From an uncultured Oscillospiraceae bacterium (GTDB lineage: Bacteria > Bacillota > Clostridia > Oscillospirales > Oscillospiraceae), in NCBI GenBank assembly GCA_947626085.1, contig CANQQU010000001.1:49457-113456 (forward strand): a DNA stretch of 64,000 nucleotides, in the 5' to 3' direction. Below the pieces are notes generated by a model, which was not told where the DNA came from, made no database searches, and saw only the letters and a list, made by a program, of their open reading frames with translations. Position 1 is the first letter of the stretch. Every line of letters begins with the position of its first letter. This document shows, one piece after another, positions 39,389-48,850 of this stretch. Both the position numbers and the translations under genes were made by a program.

Positions 39389-40753
39389 TTGATTTCTCGC
39401 AATCGCGGCCAGCTTTTGGCGAAGTACCTGGTTCCCGGCACCCACGTCCATCTGGTGGGCATCGGCGGGGTTTCTATGCGGCCTCTGGGGCTGGTGCTGA
39501 AGGGCATGGGTCTGAATGTCACAGGATCGGATATGACTGCCTCCGCCTCCACCCAGGAGCTGATGGACCAGGGGATTCCCGTGACCATCGGACATCAGGC
39601 GGAAAATATCCGGGGGGCGGACTGCATCATCCGTACCGCCGCCGCCCATAACGACAATCCCGAGATCGCCGCGGCCCGGATGATGGGTATTCCGGTGTTT
39701 GAGCGGGCCCAGGCCTGGGGCGTGATCATGCGGGCCTATAAAAACGCGGTGTGCATTGCCGGCACCCACGGCAAGACCACTACCACCTCCATGGTGACCC
39801 ATATCCTCATGGCCGCCCACGCCGACCCTACGGTGATGATCGGCGGCTACCTGCCCCTGCTCCACGCCGGGCACCGGGTTGGCAAGGGGGACACTATTAT
39901 TTTGGAGAGCTGCGAATACTGCGACTCTTTTTTGAATTTCTCCCCCACCATCAGCGTGATCCTCAATATCGAGGAGGACCACCTGGACTATTTTAAGGAT
40001 TTGAAGGACATTCAGAAGTCCTTCCGGCAGTTTGCCGAGCTTTCCACCGCCGGTGTGCTTGCCAACGGGGACGATCCCCATGTTTCAGAGGCGCTGAAGG
40101 GCCTGTCCTATGTGACCTTCGGTCTGGGGGAGCAGAACCGGATCCATGCGGCGAACATGAGCCCCGACTGGCGGCATTTCGATGTGATCTGCGACGGGGA
40201 AAAGTACTGCCACCTTTCCCTGGGGGTCCTGGGGCAGCACAACGCCAAAAATGCCCTGGCGGCGGCGGGCGCCGCCTGGATGCTGGGGATTCCCGGAGAA
40301 GCGGTGGCCGTCGGACTGGCGGAATTTCGGGGCGCCGGACGGCGGCTGGAATTTAAGGGCCACTTTAACGGGGCGGATGTGTACGATGACTACGCCCACC
40401 ATCCCGACGAGCTGGCGGCGACCATGGAGGCGGTGCGTTCCCTGGGCTACAAGCGGATCGTCCTGGCCTTCCAACCCCATACATACTCCCGCACCCGGGC
40501 CATGTTCGATGATTTTGTCCGGGAGCTGAAAAAGGCGGACCGGCTGATCCTGGCGGAGATCTATGCCGCCCGGGAGCAGAATACCCTCGGGGTGTCCTCC
40601 ATGGATCTGCAGCAGCAGATCCCCTGCTCGGTGTATTGTGAGACCCTGCCGGAGGTCACCGCCTGCCTGCGGGAGCTGGCCCAGCCGGGGGACGTGATCC
40701 TCACGGTCGGCGCCGGGGACATCTATCGGGCGGGCGAGGCACTTTTGCGATAA
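39389..40753 (+). CDS. murC: UDP-N-acetylmuramate-L-alanine ligase
   Basis: This 454-residue cytosolic Mur ligase adds L-alanine to UDP-MurNAc in peptidoglycan synthesis. The N-terminal Rossmann domain starts HVHLVGIGGVSMRPLG, the ATP loop is AGTHGKTTTTSM (near residue 125), and later Mur ligase motifs are NIEEDHLDYF, LGQHNAKNALAA and YDDYAHHPDE. The start is a TTG with AGGGGG seven bases upstream; a longer in-frame ATG at 39305 would precede the promoter. Length agrees with the family. Confidence 0.95.
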   Translation: MISRNRGQLLAKYLVPGTHVHLVGIGGVSMRPLGLVLKGMGLNVTGSDMTASASTQELMDQGIPVTIGHQAENIRGADCIIRTAAAHNDNPEIAAARMMGIPVFERAQAWGVIMRAYKNAVCIAGTHGKTTTTSMVTHILMAAHADPTVMIGGYLPLLHAGHRVGKGDTIILESCEYCDSFLNFSPTISVILNIEEDHLDYFKDLKDIQKSFRQFAELSTAGVLANGDDPHVSEALKGLSYVTFGLGEQNRIHAANMSPDWRHFDVICDGEKYCHLSLGVLGQHNAKNALAAAGAAWMLGIPGEAVAVGLAEFRGAGRRLEFKGHFNGADVYDDYAHHPDELAATMEAVRSLGYKRIVLAFQPHTYSRTRAMFDDFVRELKKADRLILAEIYAAREQNTLGVSSMDLQQQIPCSVYCETLPEVTACLRELAQPGDVILTVGAGDIYRAGEALLR

Positions 40754-40780
40754 AAAAACGCCCCGCCAAATTGGCGGGGC
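40752..40780 (-). terminator. Terminator between convergent genes
   Basis: GCCCCGCC and GGCGGGGC form an inverted repeat around AAATT. On the minus strand it is followed by seven T, so it ends the 40797-41207 transcript. Confidence 0.85.
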
Positions 40781-40796
40781 TGGGATTGACCGGGAT

Positions 40797-41207
40797 TTAT
40801 TCGTCTTCCAGAACCAAATGGTCCACGCCGCTGAGCTGGAACTCATCCATATACCGGTCCATGCGGGAGACGATCTCCTCATAGTTTTCGTCGGTGATCT
40901 CCGCGTAATCCATGTCCCGGCGGGAAAGCTCCTCCGCCAGGATCTCATAGAACACGTTGTCCTCGTAGTAGGCAATGGCCTCGTGGATGCCGCCCTCGGT
41001 GTAGGCCTGGGAGGGGACGTTTTCCCCCTGCCACCGCTCCACCAGAGCGCCCATGCCCACGCTGCGGCACAGACCGAAGAGCTTGCTCTCCAGATCGTCA
41101 TAGTCTTTGAAGCGGTCGTCGCCCCGGGTGGAGTTCAGGACCCAGTTTCCGATATACACCAGATCCAGCAGGCGGCGAAATTCCTTCGGCGTCAGTTCAA
41201 GCTGCAT
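40797..41207 (-). CDS. Conserved-looking hypothetical protein
   Basis: I do not recognise this 136-residue acidic soluble protein. It starts MQLELTPKEFRRLLDLVYIG and is predicted largely helical, with many acidic and aromatic residues and no cysteine pair, signal or membrane segment. The blocks DDLESKLFGLC and YEEIVSRMDRYMDEFQLSG suggest a small helical adaptor, but this is only a description. The ATG used has AAAGGAGGCCC before it; the longer frame reads through the promoter region, where a TATAAT stands at about 41250. It is a single gene convergent with murC. Confidence 0.75.
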   Translation of the reverse strand: MQLELTPKEFRRLLDLVYIGNWVLNSTRGDDRFKDYDDLESKLFGLCRSVGMGALVERWQGENVPSQAYTEGGIHEAIAYYEDNVFYEILAEELSRRDMDYAEITDENYEEIVSRMDRYMDEFQLSGVDHLVLEDE

Positions 41208-41334
41208 ATTGGGCCTCCTTTCTGGGTGCGCGCCCCTGTCCTTTCCTATATTATAGCACGTTGTTTCCGTATTTCCAGATGATTTTTGAAAATTCCGCGG
41301 TTTTTTCTTCCGCGGGCACCGGGAGGGTTCTTCC

Positions 41335-42405
41335 ATGAAAAAATTAAGCGTCTGCGTCCTGTTTGGCGGCATGAGTCCGGAGCATGAGGTCTCTCTGCGT
41401 TCGGCGGAGTCGGTGCTGAACGACATGGACCCGGAAAAATACAATATTTTCCCTGTGGGCATCACCAAGGAGGGGGACTGGCTGCTGTTTACCGGCCGGG
41501 ACTATTCCATGCTGCCCTCGGGCCAGTGGCGTACCTATCCCGGGAACCGCCGGGCGGCCATTTCTCCGGTGCGGGGCCAGGGCCTGCTGAGCTTCGAGGG
41601 GGAAAACGTGGTGCGGGAGCATATCGACGTGGTGTTCCCGGTACTCCACGGGGAGAACGGGGAGGACGGGGCCATGCAGGGTCTGCTTCAGCTTTCCGGA
41701 ATCCCCTATGTGGGCTCTCATGTGGCGGCTTCCGCCGTGGCCATGGATAAGACCCTGACCAAGCTGGTGGTGGACAACGCCGGCATCCCCCAGGCCAAGT
41801 GGAGCCTGGTCCGCCTGGGCGACCTGGACAACCGGATGGACCCGGTTCTGGACGGCCTGGAGGCCCGTTTTTCCTATCCCATGTTCGTCAAGCCGGCGGG
41901 GACCGGCTCTTCCGTAGGCGTCTCCAAAGCCGCCTCCCGGGAGGACCTGCGCCGGGCCCTGCTGGAGGCGGGGATCTATGACGAGAAGATCCTGGTGGAG
42001 GAATTTATCGACGGCCGGGAGATCGAGGTGGCGGTAATGGGCAATGAAAGCCCGGTGGCCTCTATCTGTGGGCAGATCGACTCCGGCGCGGAGTTTTACG
42101 ACTACAATGCCAAGTATATCACCGACACGTCCACCGCATACATTCCCGCGCGGATCGACGAGGAGGTGGCGGAGCGGGTCCGGGACATGGCGGTGCGGAT
42201 CTATCAGGTGATCGGCTGCCGGGGCCTGAGCCGGGTGGACTTCTTCGTGACCTACAAGGACAACCGCCCGGTATTCAATGAGATCAACACCCTGCCGGGC
42301 TTCACCTCCATCTCCATGTACCCCAAGCTCTTTGCCGCCAGCGGCATCCCCTACGGCCAGCTCATCGACGAGCTGCTGCGGCTGGCCCGGGAGGTCAGAC
42401 GATGA
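41335..42405 (+). CDS. ddl: D-alanine-D-alanine ligase
   Basis: This 356-residue ATP-grasp enzyme joins two D-alanines for the peptidoglycan stem. The N-terminal VLFGGMSPEHEVSLRSAESV, the serine loop GENGEDGAMQGLL, the ATP loop GTGSSVGVSK and the magnesium site FNEINTLPGF are all conserved. The active-site residue normally tyrosine or phenylalanine in the omega loop is in YDYNAKYI, as in ordinary D-Ala-D-Ala ligases rather than D-lactate types. GGGAGGG precedes the ATG. The next gene overlaps it by ATGA. alr at the left end of the window makes the substrate. Confidence 0.96.
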   Translation: MKKLSVCVLFGGMSPEHEVSLRSAESVLNDMDPEKYNIFPVGITKEGDWLLFTGRDYSMLPSGQWRTYPGNRRAAISPVRGQGLLSFEGENVVREHIDVVFPVLHGENGEDGAMQGLLQLSGIPYVGSHVAASAVAMDKTLTKLVVDNAGIPQAKWSLVRLGDLDNRMDPVLDGLEARFSYPMFVKPAGTGSSVGVSKAASREDLRRALLEAGIYDEKILVEEFIDGREIEVAVMGNESPVASICGQIDSGAEFYDYNAKYITDTSTAYIPARIDEEVAERVRDMAVRIYQVIGCRGLSRVDFFVTYKDNRPVFNEINTLPGFTSISMYPKLFAASGIPYGQLIDELLRLAREVRR

Positions 42406-42833
42406 ATATTCCGGTGCTGCTGTCCATCCGGGGCCGCCAGTCCTATTCCGGCCAGGACCCGGAGACGGTGGAGCTGGTCACCGAGGGCACCCTAACCCCC
42501 TGGCAGCAGGGATGGCTCCTGAGCTATGAGGAGAGCGACCTGACCGGGCTGGAGGGTGTGACCACCACCTTCACCGCCGAGCCGGGGCAGGTCACCCTGA
42601 CCCGGAAGGGACCGCTGTGCTCCCAGATGGTGTTCCGCAAGGGCATGAGCCACGATTCCCTGTACCAGATGGAGTTTGGCGCTTTGATGGTCACAGTCAC
42701 CGCCACGGAGGTGACCTACGAGCTTAGCGAAAACGGGGGCACCATCGACCTGGCCTACCACATTGAGATCGAGCAGTCCGCGGCGGGGGATATTGACTAC
42801 CACCTGGAGGTAAGCCCCCTCCCATCCAAATGA
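42402..42833 (+). CDS. DUF1934 beta-barrel protein
   Basis: This 143-residue protein belongs to the DUF1934 (YwiB-like) family, a small calycin-type barrel of unknown role. The start IPVLLSIRGRQ, the middle TTFTAEPGQVTLTRKG and QMEFGALMVTV are typical. It has no signal peptide. Its start overlaps the ddl stop codon (ATGA), so the two are coupled. A bidirectional terminator follows. Confidence 0.82.
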   Translation: MNIPVLLSIRGRQSYSGQDPETVELVTEGTLTPWQQGWLLSYEESDLTGLEGVTTTFTAEPGQVTLTRKGPLCSQMVFRKGMSHDSLYQMEFGALMVTVTATEVTYELSENGGTIDLAYHIEIEQSAAGDIDYHLEVSPLPSK

Positions 42834-42840
42834 AAAAACG

Positions 42841-42876
42841 CCGGCTCCGGGCAAATGCCCGAAGCCGGTCCTTTTT
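42841..42876. terminator. Bidirectional terminator
   Basis: CCGGCT-CCGGGC and GCCCG-AAGCCGG form a two-part stem with an AAAT loop. T-runs follow on both strands (TCCTTTTTTG and CGTTTTTTCA), so it serves ddl-DUF1934 and the vanW-like gene. Confidence 0.9.
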
Positions 42877-42878
42877 TG

Positions 42879-44570
42879 TTAACCGCTGCCGCCGGCGCCT
42901 ACGCCGCCGCCGGTGAGCAGATCGTCGGGGATGCTCATGATGATCTTGCAGATGACCTCGTCCCGGGGATCGTAGCGGGAGTATGCCTCCTCCTCCCGGG
43001 AGATCAGATCGTCGGTATTCCGGTCATATTTGCACCGGTAGGTCTGCACCTCGTAGCCGGTATAGGGGGTGACGATCACGTCGCCGTCCACATAGTGGCC
43101 CTCGTTGCCGAAGGCCATCTCCTTATACACGGTGGCAAAGTCGATGGTCTCCAGAATTTCATACTCCAGCTTCACATAGTAGTCCTTGTCGTCGATGCCC
43201 AGGAGCCGGACAGTGACCTGATCCGGTTCCAGACTGGCCTCAATGCGGAGGGGATATTTTGTGGAGTTGCGGAATTTGAAATCAATGGTCTCCCAGTTGA
43301 TGGTGGCGTCCATGCCCAGGGGGACATAGGTGGGCGCGAACATATGGCAGTCCCGCTCCAGGATCTCCAGATCCGCTACCATGGCGCAGTAGTACAGGGT
43401 GGAGGACACCTGGCAGATGCCGCCGCCGATGGTCTTCACCGTCTCTCCGTTGACGTAGGCGTCCCCGGGGCGGTAGCCCTTCTCCTCGGTGCGCTGGCCC
43501 AGGGTATCGTTGTAGGAAAACACGTCCCCGGGCTGCATCACCAGACCGTTGATGGCCTGACAGGCCAGGCGGAGGTTCTCTGTCCGGTCCGTGTCGCTGG
43601 GGTCGTAGGGGGAGGAGTAGGAGGCCAAAACATCCCGGAACTGATTCGTGACGGTCCCCGCGGTGACGGCGGGCTCGATCCGCTCCAGGGGGATCCGCAG
43701 CACGTCGCCGGGCTGGGCGGCGCTGAGCTGGGCCCGGGCGGCCTCCAGGTCGAAACCGTAGCCGTAGCTTCCCGGGGACAGGACGGTGTAGGTCTTCTCA
43801 TCGATCTCGGCGTCCACCGGGGCCACATAGCAGCTTTCATAGATGGCATCCAGATCCACCGACGCGATGCCCATCTGATCCTGAGGGATCTCCACCAGGA
43901 ACCGGTTCTCATTGTAAGCCTCCAGGATCTGCCGGGTCAGGGCGTCGGCGTCCAGGCTTAATTCGGTGCCCAGGGTGATCACCAGGGTTTGATTTTCGGT
44001 ATTGGGCTGATCCATCGCCAGGCTGGGCTGCTCGCCCTCTAAATGCCACTCCGCGCCGGCCTGAAATTCCGCGCCCAGCATCCCCACCGCCCGGCTGATG
44101 GCGTCCATATCCAAATTGAGATGGTCCGTCAGATCCACCGTATAGCCGTCGATCCGGGCCTGCTCCTGGGCCTGTTCCTGCTCCTGCTGAGAGCCCCGTC
44201 GGCCGTATTCATAGGCCTCCCGGGCCACGGCGGCCGCGTCCAGCTGGACCCGGGTACTTTCGGGGTTCAGCTCAATGCTCCTTTCGCCCACTCGAACCAC
44301 CATGGCCTGCCGGCTGTAGGTATCGGCGGCGGTCCTGCGCAGGGCGTCTTCCGCCTCCTTCTGGGTCATGCCGCCCAAATCGATCCCGGCGGCGAAGACT
44401 CCCTGGTAGATGGTCCCGCCGCTTTCCCAGGGCTTGGTGATCAGCAGGAACAGCGCGATCAGCACCGCCACCAGTAAAATGGTGGCCAGCACGGCGATCA
44501 GCGCGGCGTTGACGGGCGGCTCCTGCCGGGCGGCCTGATGCTTGCCCCGGTATTTTTTCTTACGAGCCAT
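42879..44570 (-). CDS. VanW-family membrane-anchored protein
   Basis: This 563-residue protein has a cytoplasmic basic start, one membrane helix (about 22-46) and a large external part. Two peptidoglycan-binding-type domains (about 60-320) precede the VanW domain, seen in LRLACQAINGLVMQPGDVFSYND and GGGICQVSSTLYYCAM. A G5-like tail follows with a glycine-rich end. VanW proteins occur in vancomycin-resistance clusters and widely in Firmicutes, but their activity is unproven; a role at the cell wall is likely. MARKKKYRGKH is preceded by GGAGGAAAGGAAATGGCTC-like purines. It has its own promoter. Confidence 0.88.
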   Translation of the reverse strand: MARKKKYRGKHQAARQEPPVNAALIAVLATILLVAVLIALFLLITKPWESGGTIYQGVFAAGIDLGGMTQKEAEDALRRTAADTYSRQAMVVRVGERSIELNPESTRVQLDAAAVAREAYEYGRRGSQQEQEQAQEQARIDGYTVDLTDHLNLDMDAISRAVGMLGAEFQAGAEWHLEGEQPSLAMDQPNTENQTLVITLGTELSLDADALTRQILEAYNENRFLVEIPQDQMGIASVDLDAIYESCYVAPVDAEIDEKTYTVLSPGSYGYGFDLEAARAQLSAAQPGDVLRIPLERIEPAVTAGTVTNQFRDVLASYSSPYDPSDTDRTENLRLACQAINGLVMQPGDVFSYNDTLGQRTEEKGYRPGDAYVNGETVKTIGGGICQVSSTLYYCAMVADLEILERDCHMFAPTYVPLGMDATINWETIDFKFRNSTKYPLRIEASLEPDQVTVRLLGIDDKDYYVKLEYEILETIDFATVYKEMAFGNEGHYVDGDVIVTPYTGYEVQTYRCKYDRNTDDLISREEEAYSRYDPRDEVICKIIMSIPDDLLTGGGVGAGGSG

Positions 44571-44617
44571 TTCCTTTCCTCCTCTGTGAAGTGAGAACTC
44601 CTCTTTTCTGTGGTATT

Positions 44618-44645
44618 ATTGTATCACAGTTTTCCGTAAATTCAA
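44618..44645 (-). promoter_or_regulatory. vanW-like gene promoter
   Basis: Reading leftward, TTGAAT (44645-44640) and TACAAT (44623-44618) are 16 bases apart. Confidence 0.7.
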
Positions 44646-44672
44646 TGGCACGGGACAAATTGTAACAAATTG

Positions 44673-47600
44673 TTAATTTCCGGGGATCACGCCCTCGTAT
44701 TTTCCCAGAAAGGCCTTGGCCTGCTTCAAACTGTCCACGCCCGCGGCCAGCCGGAGCCGCAGCACCGGCACCTTGCTGTTGGCCAGCAGCTGCACCCGGT
44801 TTTTGTACTCCGGCGTGGCGCACAGGGCGCTGACCGCCTGGAAATCCAGCTGCCCCAGGGTGAACAGCAGATCCCCGGCCTTCTGCCGGATGTCCCGGAT
44901 GCCCAGGCTCTTGGCCTTTGCCCGGAGCAGGGCAATGTCGATCAAATTGAGGACCCCCTTGGGCGGCTCGCCGTACCGGTCCACCACCTCGTCCAGCAGG
45001 TCGTCGGCGTCGGCCTGGGTGCGGATGGCCGCCATCCGGCGGTACAGGTCCATCCGTTCCTCTCCCCGGGCCACATAGGAGGCGTCCACATTGGCGGTGA
45101 CGTTGAGGTCGGCGGTGCAGTCCGGCTCCCGGGGCTTTTCCCCCCGTTCCTCCAGCACCGCCTCGTCCAGGAGCTTGAGGTACATATCGTAGCCCACGGA
45201 GAGCATATGCCCCGACTGCTCCGCCCCCAGCAGATTCCCCGCGCCCCGAATTTCCAGATCCCGCATGGCGATTTTAAAGCCGGAGCCGAACTCGGCAAAG
45301 TCCCGGATGGCGGAGAGCCGCTTTTCCGCCACCTCCGTCAGCATTTTGTCCGGCCGGTAGGTGAAATAGGCGTAGGCGTGGCGGGTGGACCGGCCCACCC
45401 GGCCCCGGAGCTGGTGGAGCTGGCTCAGACCAAACCGGTCGGCGTTTTCGATGATCAGGGTGTTGACGTTGGGAATGTCCAGCCCCGTCTCGATGATGGT
45501 GGTACACACCAGGATCTGGATCTGCCCGTCCGCCATGGCCTGCATCACTTCCCCCAGAGCGTCCTCGCCCATCTTCCCGTGGGCCACGGCAATGGAGGCC
45601 CCGGGGATCCGCTTTTTCAGGGCGGCGGCGCACTGGTCGATGGTCTCCACCCGGTTGTGGAGATAGTAGACCTGGCCGCCCCGCAGAAGCTCCCGCCGGA
45701 TGGCGTCGTCCAGAATGGCGGGGTTGTGCTCCATGACGAAGGTCTGCACCGGGTACCGGTCCGCCGGGGGCTCCTCGATGGTGGACATGTCCCGCAGACC
45801 CGACAGGGCCATGTTCAGCGTCCGGGGGATGGGGGTGGCGGAGAGGGTCAGCACGTCCACGCCCTTGGACATCTCCTTCAAGCGCTCCTTGTGGCTGACG
45901 CCGAACCGCTGCTCCTCGTCCACGATCAGCAGGCCCAGGTCCTTAAATTCTACGTTTTTTTGCAGCAGCTTGTGGGTGCCGATGATCACGTCGGTCAGGC
46001 CGGCGCGGAGATTCTGCAGGGTTTTCTTCTGCTCGTTGGGGGAGCGGAACCGGCTCAGCACCTCGATATTCACCGGGAAGCCCCGGAACCGGCTGACGGC
46101 GGTCTGGTAGTGCTGCTGGGCCAGCACCGTGGTGGGCACCAGAATGGCGCACTGCTTGGAATCCATCACGGCCTTCATCACCGCCCGGAGGGCCACCTCG
46201 GTCTTGCCGAAGCCCACGTCCCCGCAGAGCAGCCGGTCCATGGGGGCGGGGGACTCCATATCAGCCTTGATCTCCCCGATGCACCGGAGCTGGTCGTCGG
46301 TCTCCGGATAGGGGAAGTTGTCCTCAAATTCCCTCTGCCAGGGGGAATCGGCGGCGAAGGCGAAGCCGGGCTGCCGCTTCCGGGCGGCGTAGAGCTGGAT
46401 CAGCTCCCCAGCCATATCCTTGGCGGCCTTCCGGGCCTTGGCCTTGGTCTTCTGCCAGGCGTCGGAGCCGATTTTATTCAGCCGGACGTTGGCGTCCTCC
46501 CCGCCGCCGATGTATTTGCTCACCAGGTCCAGCTGGGTGGCGGGGACGAAGAGGGTATCCGAGCCCTGGTAGGCGATTTTGATATAGTCCTTCACCGCCC
46601 CGTCCACCTTGATCTGCTCCATGGCCACAAACCGGCCGATGCCGTAGCTCTCGTGGACCACCAGATCTCCGGGGGTCAGGTCTGTGAAGGACCGGAGCTT
46701 CTGCCGGTTGGTGGCGGCCTTTTTCACCTTCCGTTTAGGGGCCTCCCGGGTGATCAGCTGGCCCTCAGTGAGGACCGCCAGCTTGGCCTCCGGGTATTCC
46801 ATGCCGAAGGGCAGGGCTCCTTCCCCCAGGAAGATCTGCCCCGGCCCCGGAAGCTCCTCCAGGGGGATTCGGATGGAGGCGTTGATGCCCCGGCTTTGAA
46901 GCAGCTCCAGCAGCAGCTCCGACCGCCGGCGGGTGCCGCACAGGACCAGGCTGGCAAAGCCCAGATCCTGATAGTGCTTCAGATCCCCGGCGGCGGTGTC
47001 CAGACTGCCGGCGTAGCTGGGCAGCTGCTTGGCGGCCAGGGGCAGCAGCTGGCGGGGTAAATTTTCCTCGGGGTAGGAGGCCCCGCCGAAGGCGTCCAGA
47101 TAAACGACGGTCTTGCCCTTCAGCAGTCCGCAGAAATCCTCCCACTGGCAGACGTAGTCGCACAGCTCGCCCATGACGGCCCCGGACTGGAGCAGACTGT
47201 CCAGTTGAAGGCCCATCTCCTCGGTACGGGTCCGGGCGGCCCGGTGAAGCCCCGCCTGGTCGCAGAGGACCACCACCGCTCCCTCCGGCAGGTAGTCCAG
47301 CGCGGTGGTCATCTGGGGATAGATCAGGGCCATGTACCGGTCGGAGGCGGCGTTTTGAGCCCCGTTTTCATATTTTTCCAGGTCCTTTTCCAGGGTGGCG
47401 ATCAGGGCCTCGTTTTTGTTCTTCCGCCGTTTTTGGCGGGCGATCAGACCCCGCAGGTCCTGGCACAGCCCCTGGACCCCCTCCGGGTGGAGGGCCGGCT
47501 GGGTTTCCCCCACGGGCAGGACCGTAACGGATTCCACATTTTCGGTCCTGCGCTGGGTGTCCGGGTCGAACCGGCCCAGGGCGTCCAGGGTGTCTCCGAA

Positions 47601-48182
47601 AAATTCCGCCCGGAAGGGCTGGGCGTCCCCGGGAGAAAAGACGTCCAAAATGCCGCCCCGAAGGGCGAACTGCCCCGGCCCCTCCACCATGGCGCACCGG
47701 TTGTAGCCGCCCTGGGTCAGCCGGTCCAGCAGATCGTCCAGGGGATAGTCCTTCCCCAGCTCCAGGGTGAACACCGCCGAAAAAAGGACCTCCTTCGGCA
47801 TGGTGCGCTGGCTCAGGGCCTCCCAGGGCCAGATCTGCAGATCCTCCTTTCCGGAGGCCAGGGCATAGAGGGCGGCCAGGCGCTTCTGCTCCCACTCCCG
47901 GCTCACCGCTGAGGCGTCGTACAGGGTCAGCTCCCGGGCGGGGAGGATGGCTGGGGCGCGGCCCAGAAAATCCTTCAGCTCCTCCTGAAGCCGCTTGGCA
48001 GCCATGTCGTCCTGGCACAGCACTACCATGGGCGCGGACAGATCCTGCCGCAGCCCGGCGATCAGATGGGTGCGGTTGATCTGCCCGATGCCGGTGACGG
48101 CAGCGGAGCGGCCTTTTTTCAGGGTTTTCAGCAGAATTGGGTATTCCGGCAGGGCGTTGAGGGCAGAAAGAAGCACAGACAT
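44673..48182 (-). CDS. mfd: Transcription-repair coupling factor
   Basis: Mfd removes RNA polymerase stalled at DNA damage and recruits UvrA. The 1169-residue chain has the UvrB-homology module at the N-terminus, the polymerase-interaction domain DLVVHESYGIGRFVAME, and the RecG-like motor with RLLCGDVGFGKTEVALRAV (Walker A) and IVDEEQRFGVSHKERLKEM (the DEEQ box), then GRVGRSTRHAYAYF and the C-terminal TRCF domain. It is complete. GGAGGAAAAAAT precedes the ATG. The window also carries uvrA and uvrB, its pathway partners, and pth upstream may share the transcript. Confidence 0.97.
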   Translation of the reverse strand: MSVLLSALNALPEYPILLKTLKKGRSAAVTGIGQINRTHLIAGLRQDLSAPMVVLCQDDMAAKRLQEELKDFLGRAPAILPARELTLYDASAVSREWEQKRLAALYALASGKEDLQIWPWEALSQRTMPKEVLFSAVFTLELGKDYPLDDLLDRLTQGGYNRCAMVEGPGQFALRGGILDVFSPGDAQPFRAEFFGDTLDALGRFDPDTQRRTENVESVTVLPVGETQPALHPEGVQGLCQDLRGLIARQKRRKNKNEALIATLEKDLEKYENGAQNAASDRYMALIYPQMTTALDYLPEGAVVVLCDQAGLHRAARTRTEEMGLQLDSLLQSGAVMGELCDYVCQWEDFCGLLKGKTVVYLDAFGGASYPEENLPRQLLPLAAKQLPSYAGSLDTAAGDLKHYQDLGFASLVLCGTRRRSELLLELLQSRGINASIRIPLEELPGPGQIFLGEGALPFGMEYPEAKLAVLTEGQLITREAPKRKVKKAATNRQKLRSFTDLTPGDLVVHESYGIGRFVAMEQIKVDGAVKDYIKIAYQGSDTLFVPATQLDLVSKYIGGGEDANVRLNKIGSDAWQKTKAKARKAAKDMAGELIQLYAARKRQPGFAFAADSPWQREFEDNFPYPETDDQLRCIGEIKADMESPAPMDRLLCGDVGFGKTEVALRAVMKAVMDSKQCAILVPTTVLAQQHYQTAVSRFRGFPVNIEVLSRFRSPNEQKKTLQNLRAGLTDVIIGTHKLLQKNVEFKDLGLLIVDEEQRFGVSHKERLKEMSKGVDVLTLSATPIPRTLNMALSGLRDMSTIEEPPADRYPVQTFVMEHNPAILDDAIRRELLRGGQVYYLHNRVETIDQCAAALKKRIPGASIAVAHGKMGEDALGEVMQAMADGQIQILVCTTIIETGLDIPNVNTLIIENADRFGLSQLHQLRGRVGRSTRHAYAYFTYRPDKMLTEVAEKRLSAIRDFAEFGSGFKIAMRDLEIRGAGNLLGAEQSGHMLSVGYDMYLKLLDEAVLEERGEKPREPDCTADLNVTANVDASYVARGEERMDLYRRMAAIRTQADADDLLDEVVDRYGEPPKGVLNLIDIALLRAKAKSLGIRDIRQKAGDLLFTLGQLDFQAVSALCATPEYKNRVQLLANSKVPVLRLRLAAGVDSLKQAKAFLGKYEGVIPGN

Positions 48183-48252
48183 ATTTTTTCCTCCACGTCA
48201 CAACGCGGAAAGGGGAGTTTTTCCCCTTTCCGTGGCGTTATGACCATTTTTT

Positions 48253-48849
48253 TCAATCAATTTTTCCGTTGAACCGGTTGGCGGCCTCGCCGACGCCCCG
48301 GGTGACCACCCAGAGGGCCGCCTCCGCCGCCCGGTCCAGGGCGGGCAGGAGTTTTTCCTCCTCTGCGGCGGAGAATCGGGACAGGACCCAGTCCGCCAGA
48401 TCGTAGTCCGGGTGGGGCTTGGCCCCCACGCCGATCTTCACCCGGGGGAAATCCTGACTCCCCAGCTCGGCGATGATGGACTTGATGCCGTTGTGGCCCC
48501 CGGCGGAGCCGTCCCCCCGGACCCGGAGCCGGCCCGGCTCCAGGGAGATGTCGTCAAACAGCACCACAATCCGTTCCGGCGGGATCTGGTAGTAGGAGGA
48601 CATGGCAAGCACCGCCCGGCCGGACAGATTCATATAGGTCTGGGGCTTGAGCAGCAGCAGCCGCCGCCCCTGGTAGTCCGCCTGGCCGTAGAGTCCTTGG
48701 AATTTCAGTTTATCCACCTTGCAGCCCAGTTTCCCCGCCAGGGCGTCCAGGGCCCGGAAGCCGCTGTTGTGGCGGCTTTTCTCGTACTCTACACCGGGGT
48801 TTCCCAGACCGACGATGAGCCAGGTCTCCTTCTTCGGACCGAACAACAC
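48253..48849 (-). CDS. pth: Peptidyl-tRNA hydrolase
   Basis: This 198-residue enzyme frees tRNA from peptidyl-tRNA that has dropped off ribosomes. The catalytic region is WLIVGLGNPGVEYEKSRHNSGF with the histidine in SRHN, followed by KPQTYMNLSG and GGHNGIKSI. The start is a GTG one base after the prs stop codon; no separate Shine-Dalgarno sequence is visible, so translation is probably coupled. The gene order prs-pth-mfd is common in Firmicutes. Confidence 0.95.
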   Translation of the reverse strand: MLFGPKKETWLIVGLGNPGVEYEKSRHNSGFRALDALAGKLGCKVDKLKFQGLYGQADYQGRRLLLLKPQTYMNLSGRAVLAMSSYYQIPPERIVVLFDDISLEPGRLRVRGDGSAGGHNGIKSIIAELGSQDFPRVKIGVGAKPHPDYDLADWVLSRFSAAEEEKLLPALDRAAEAALWVVTRGVGEAANRFNGKID

Positions 48850-48850
48850 G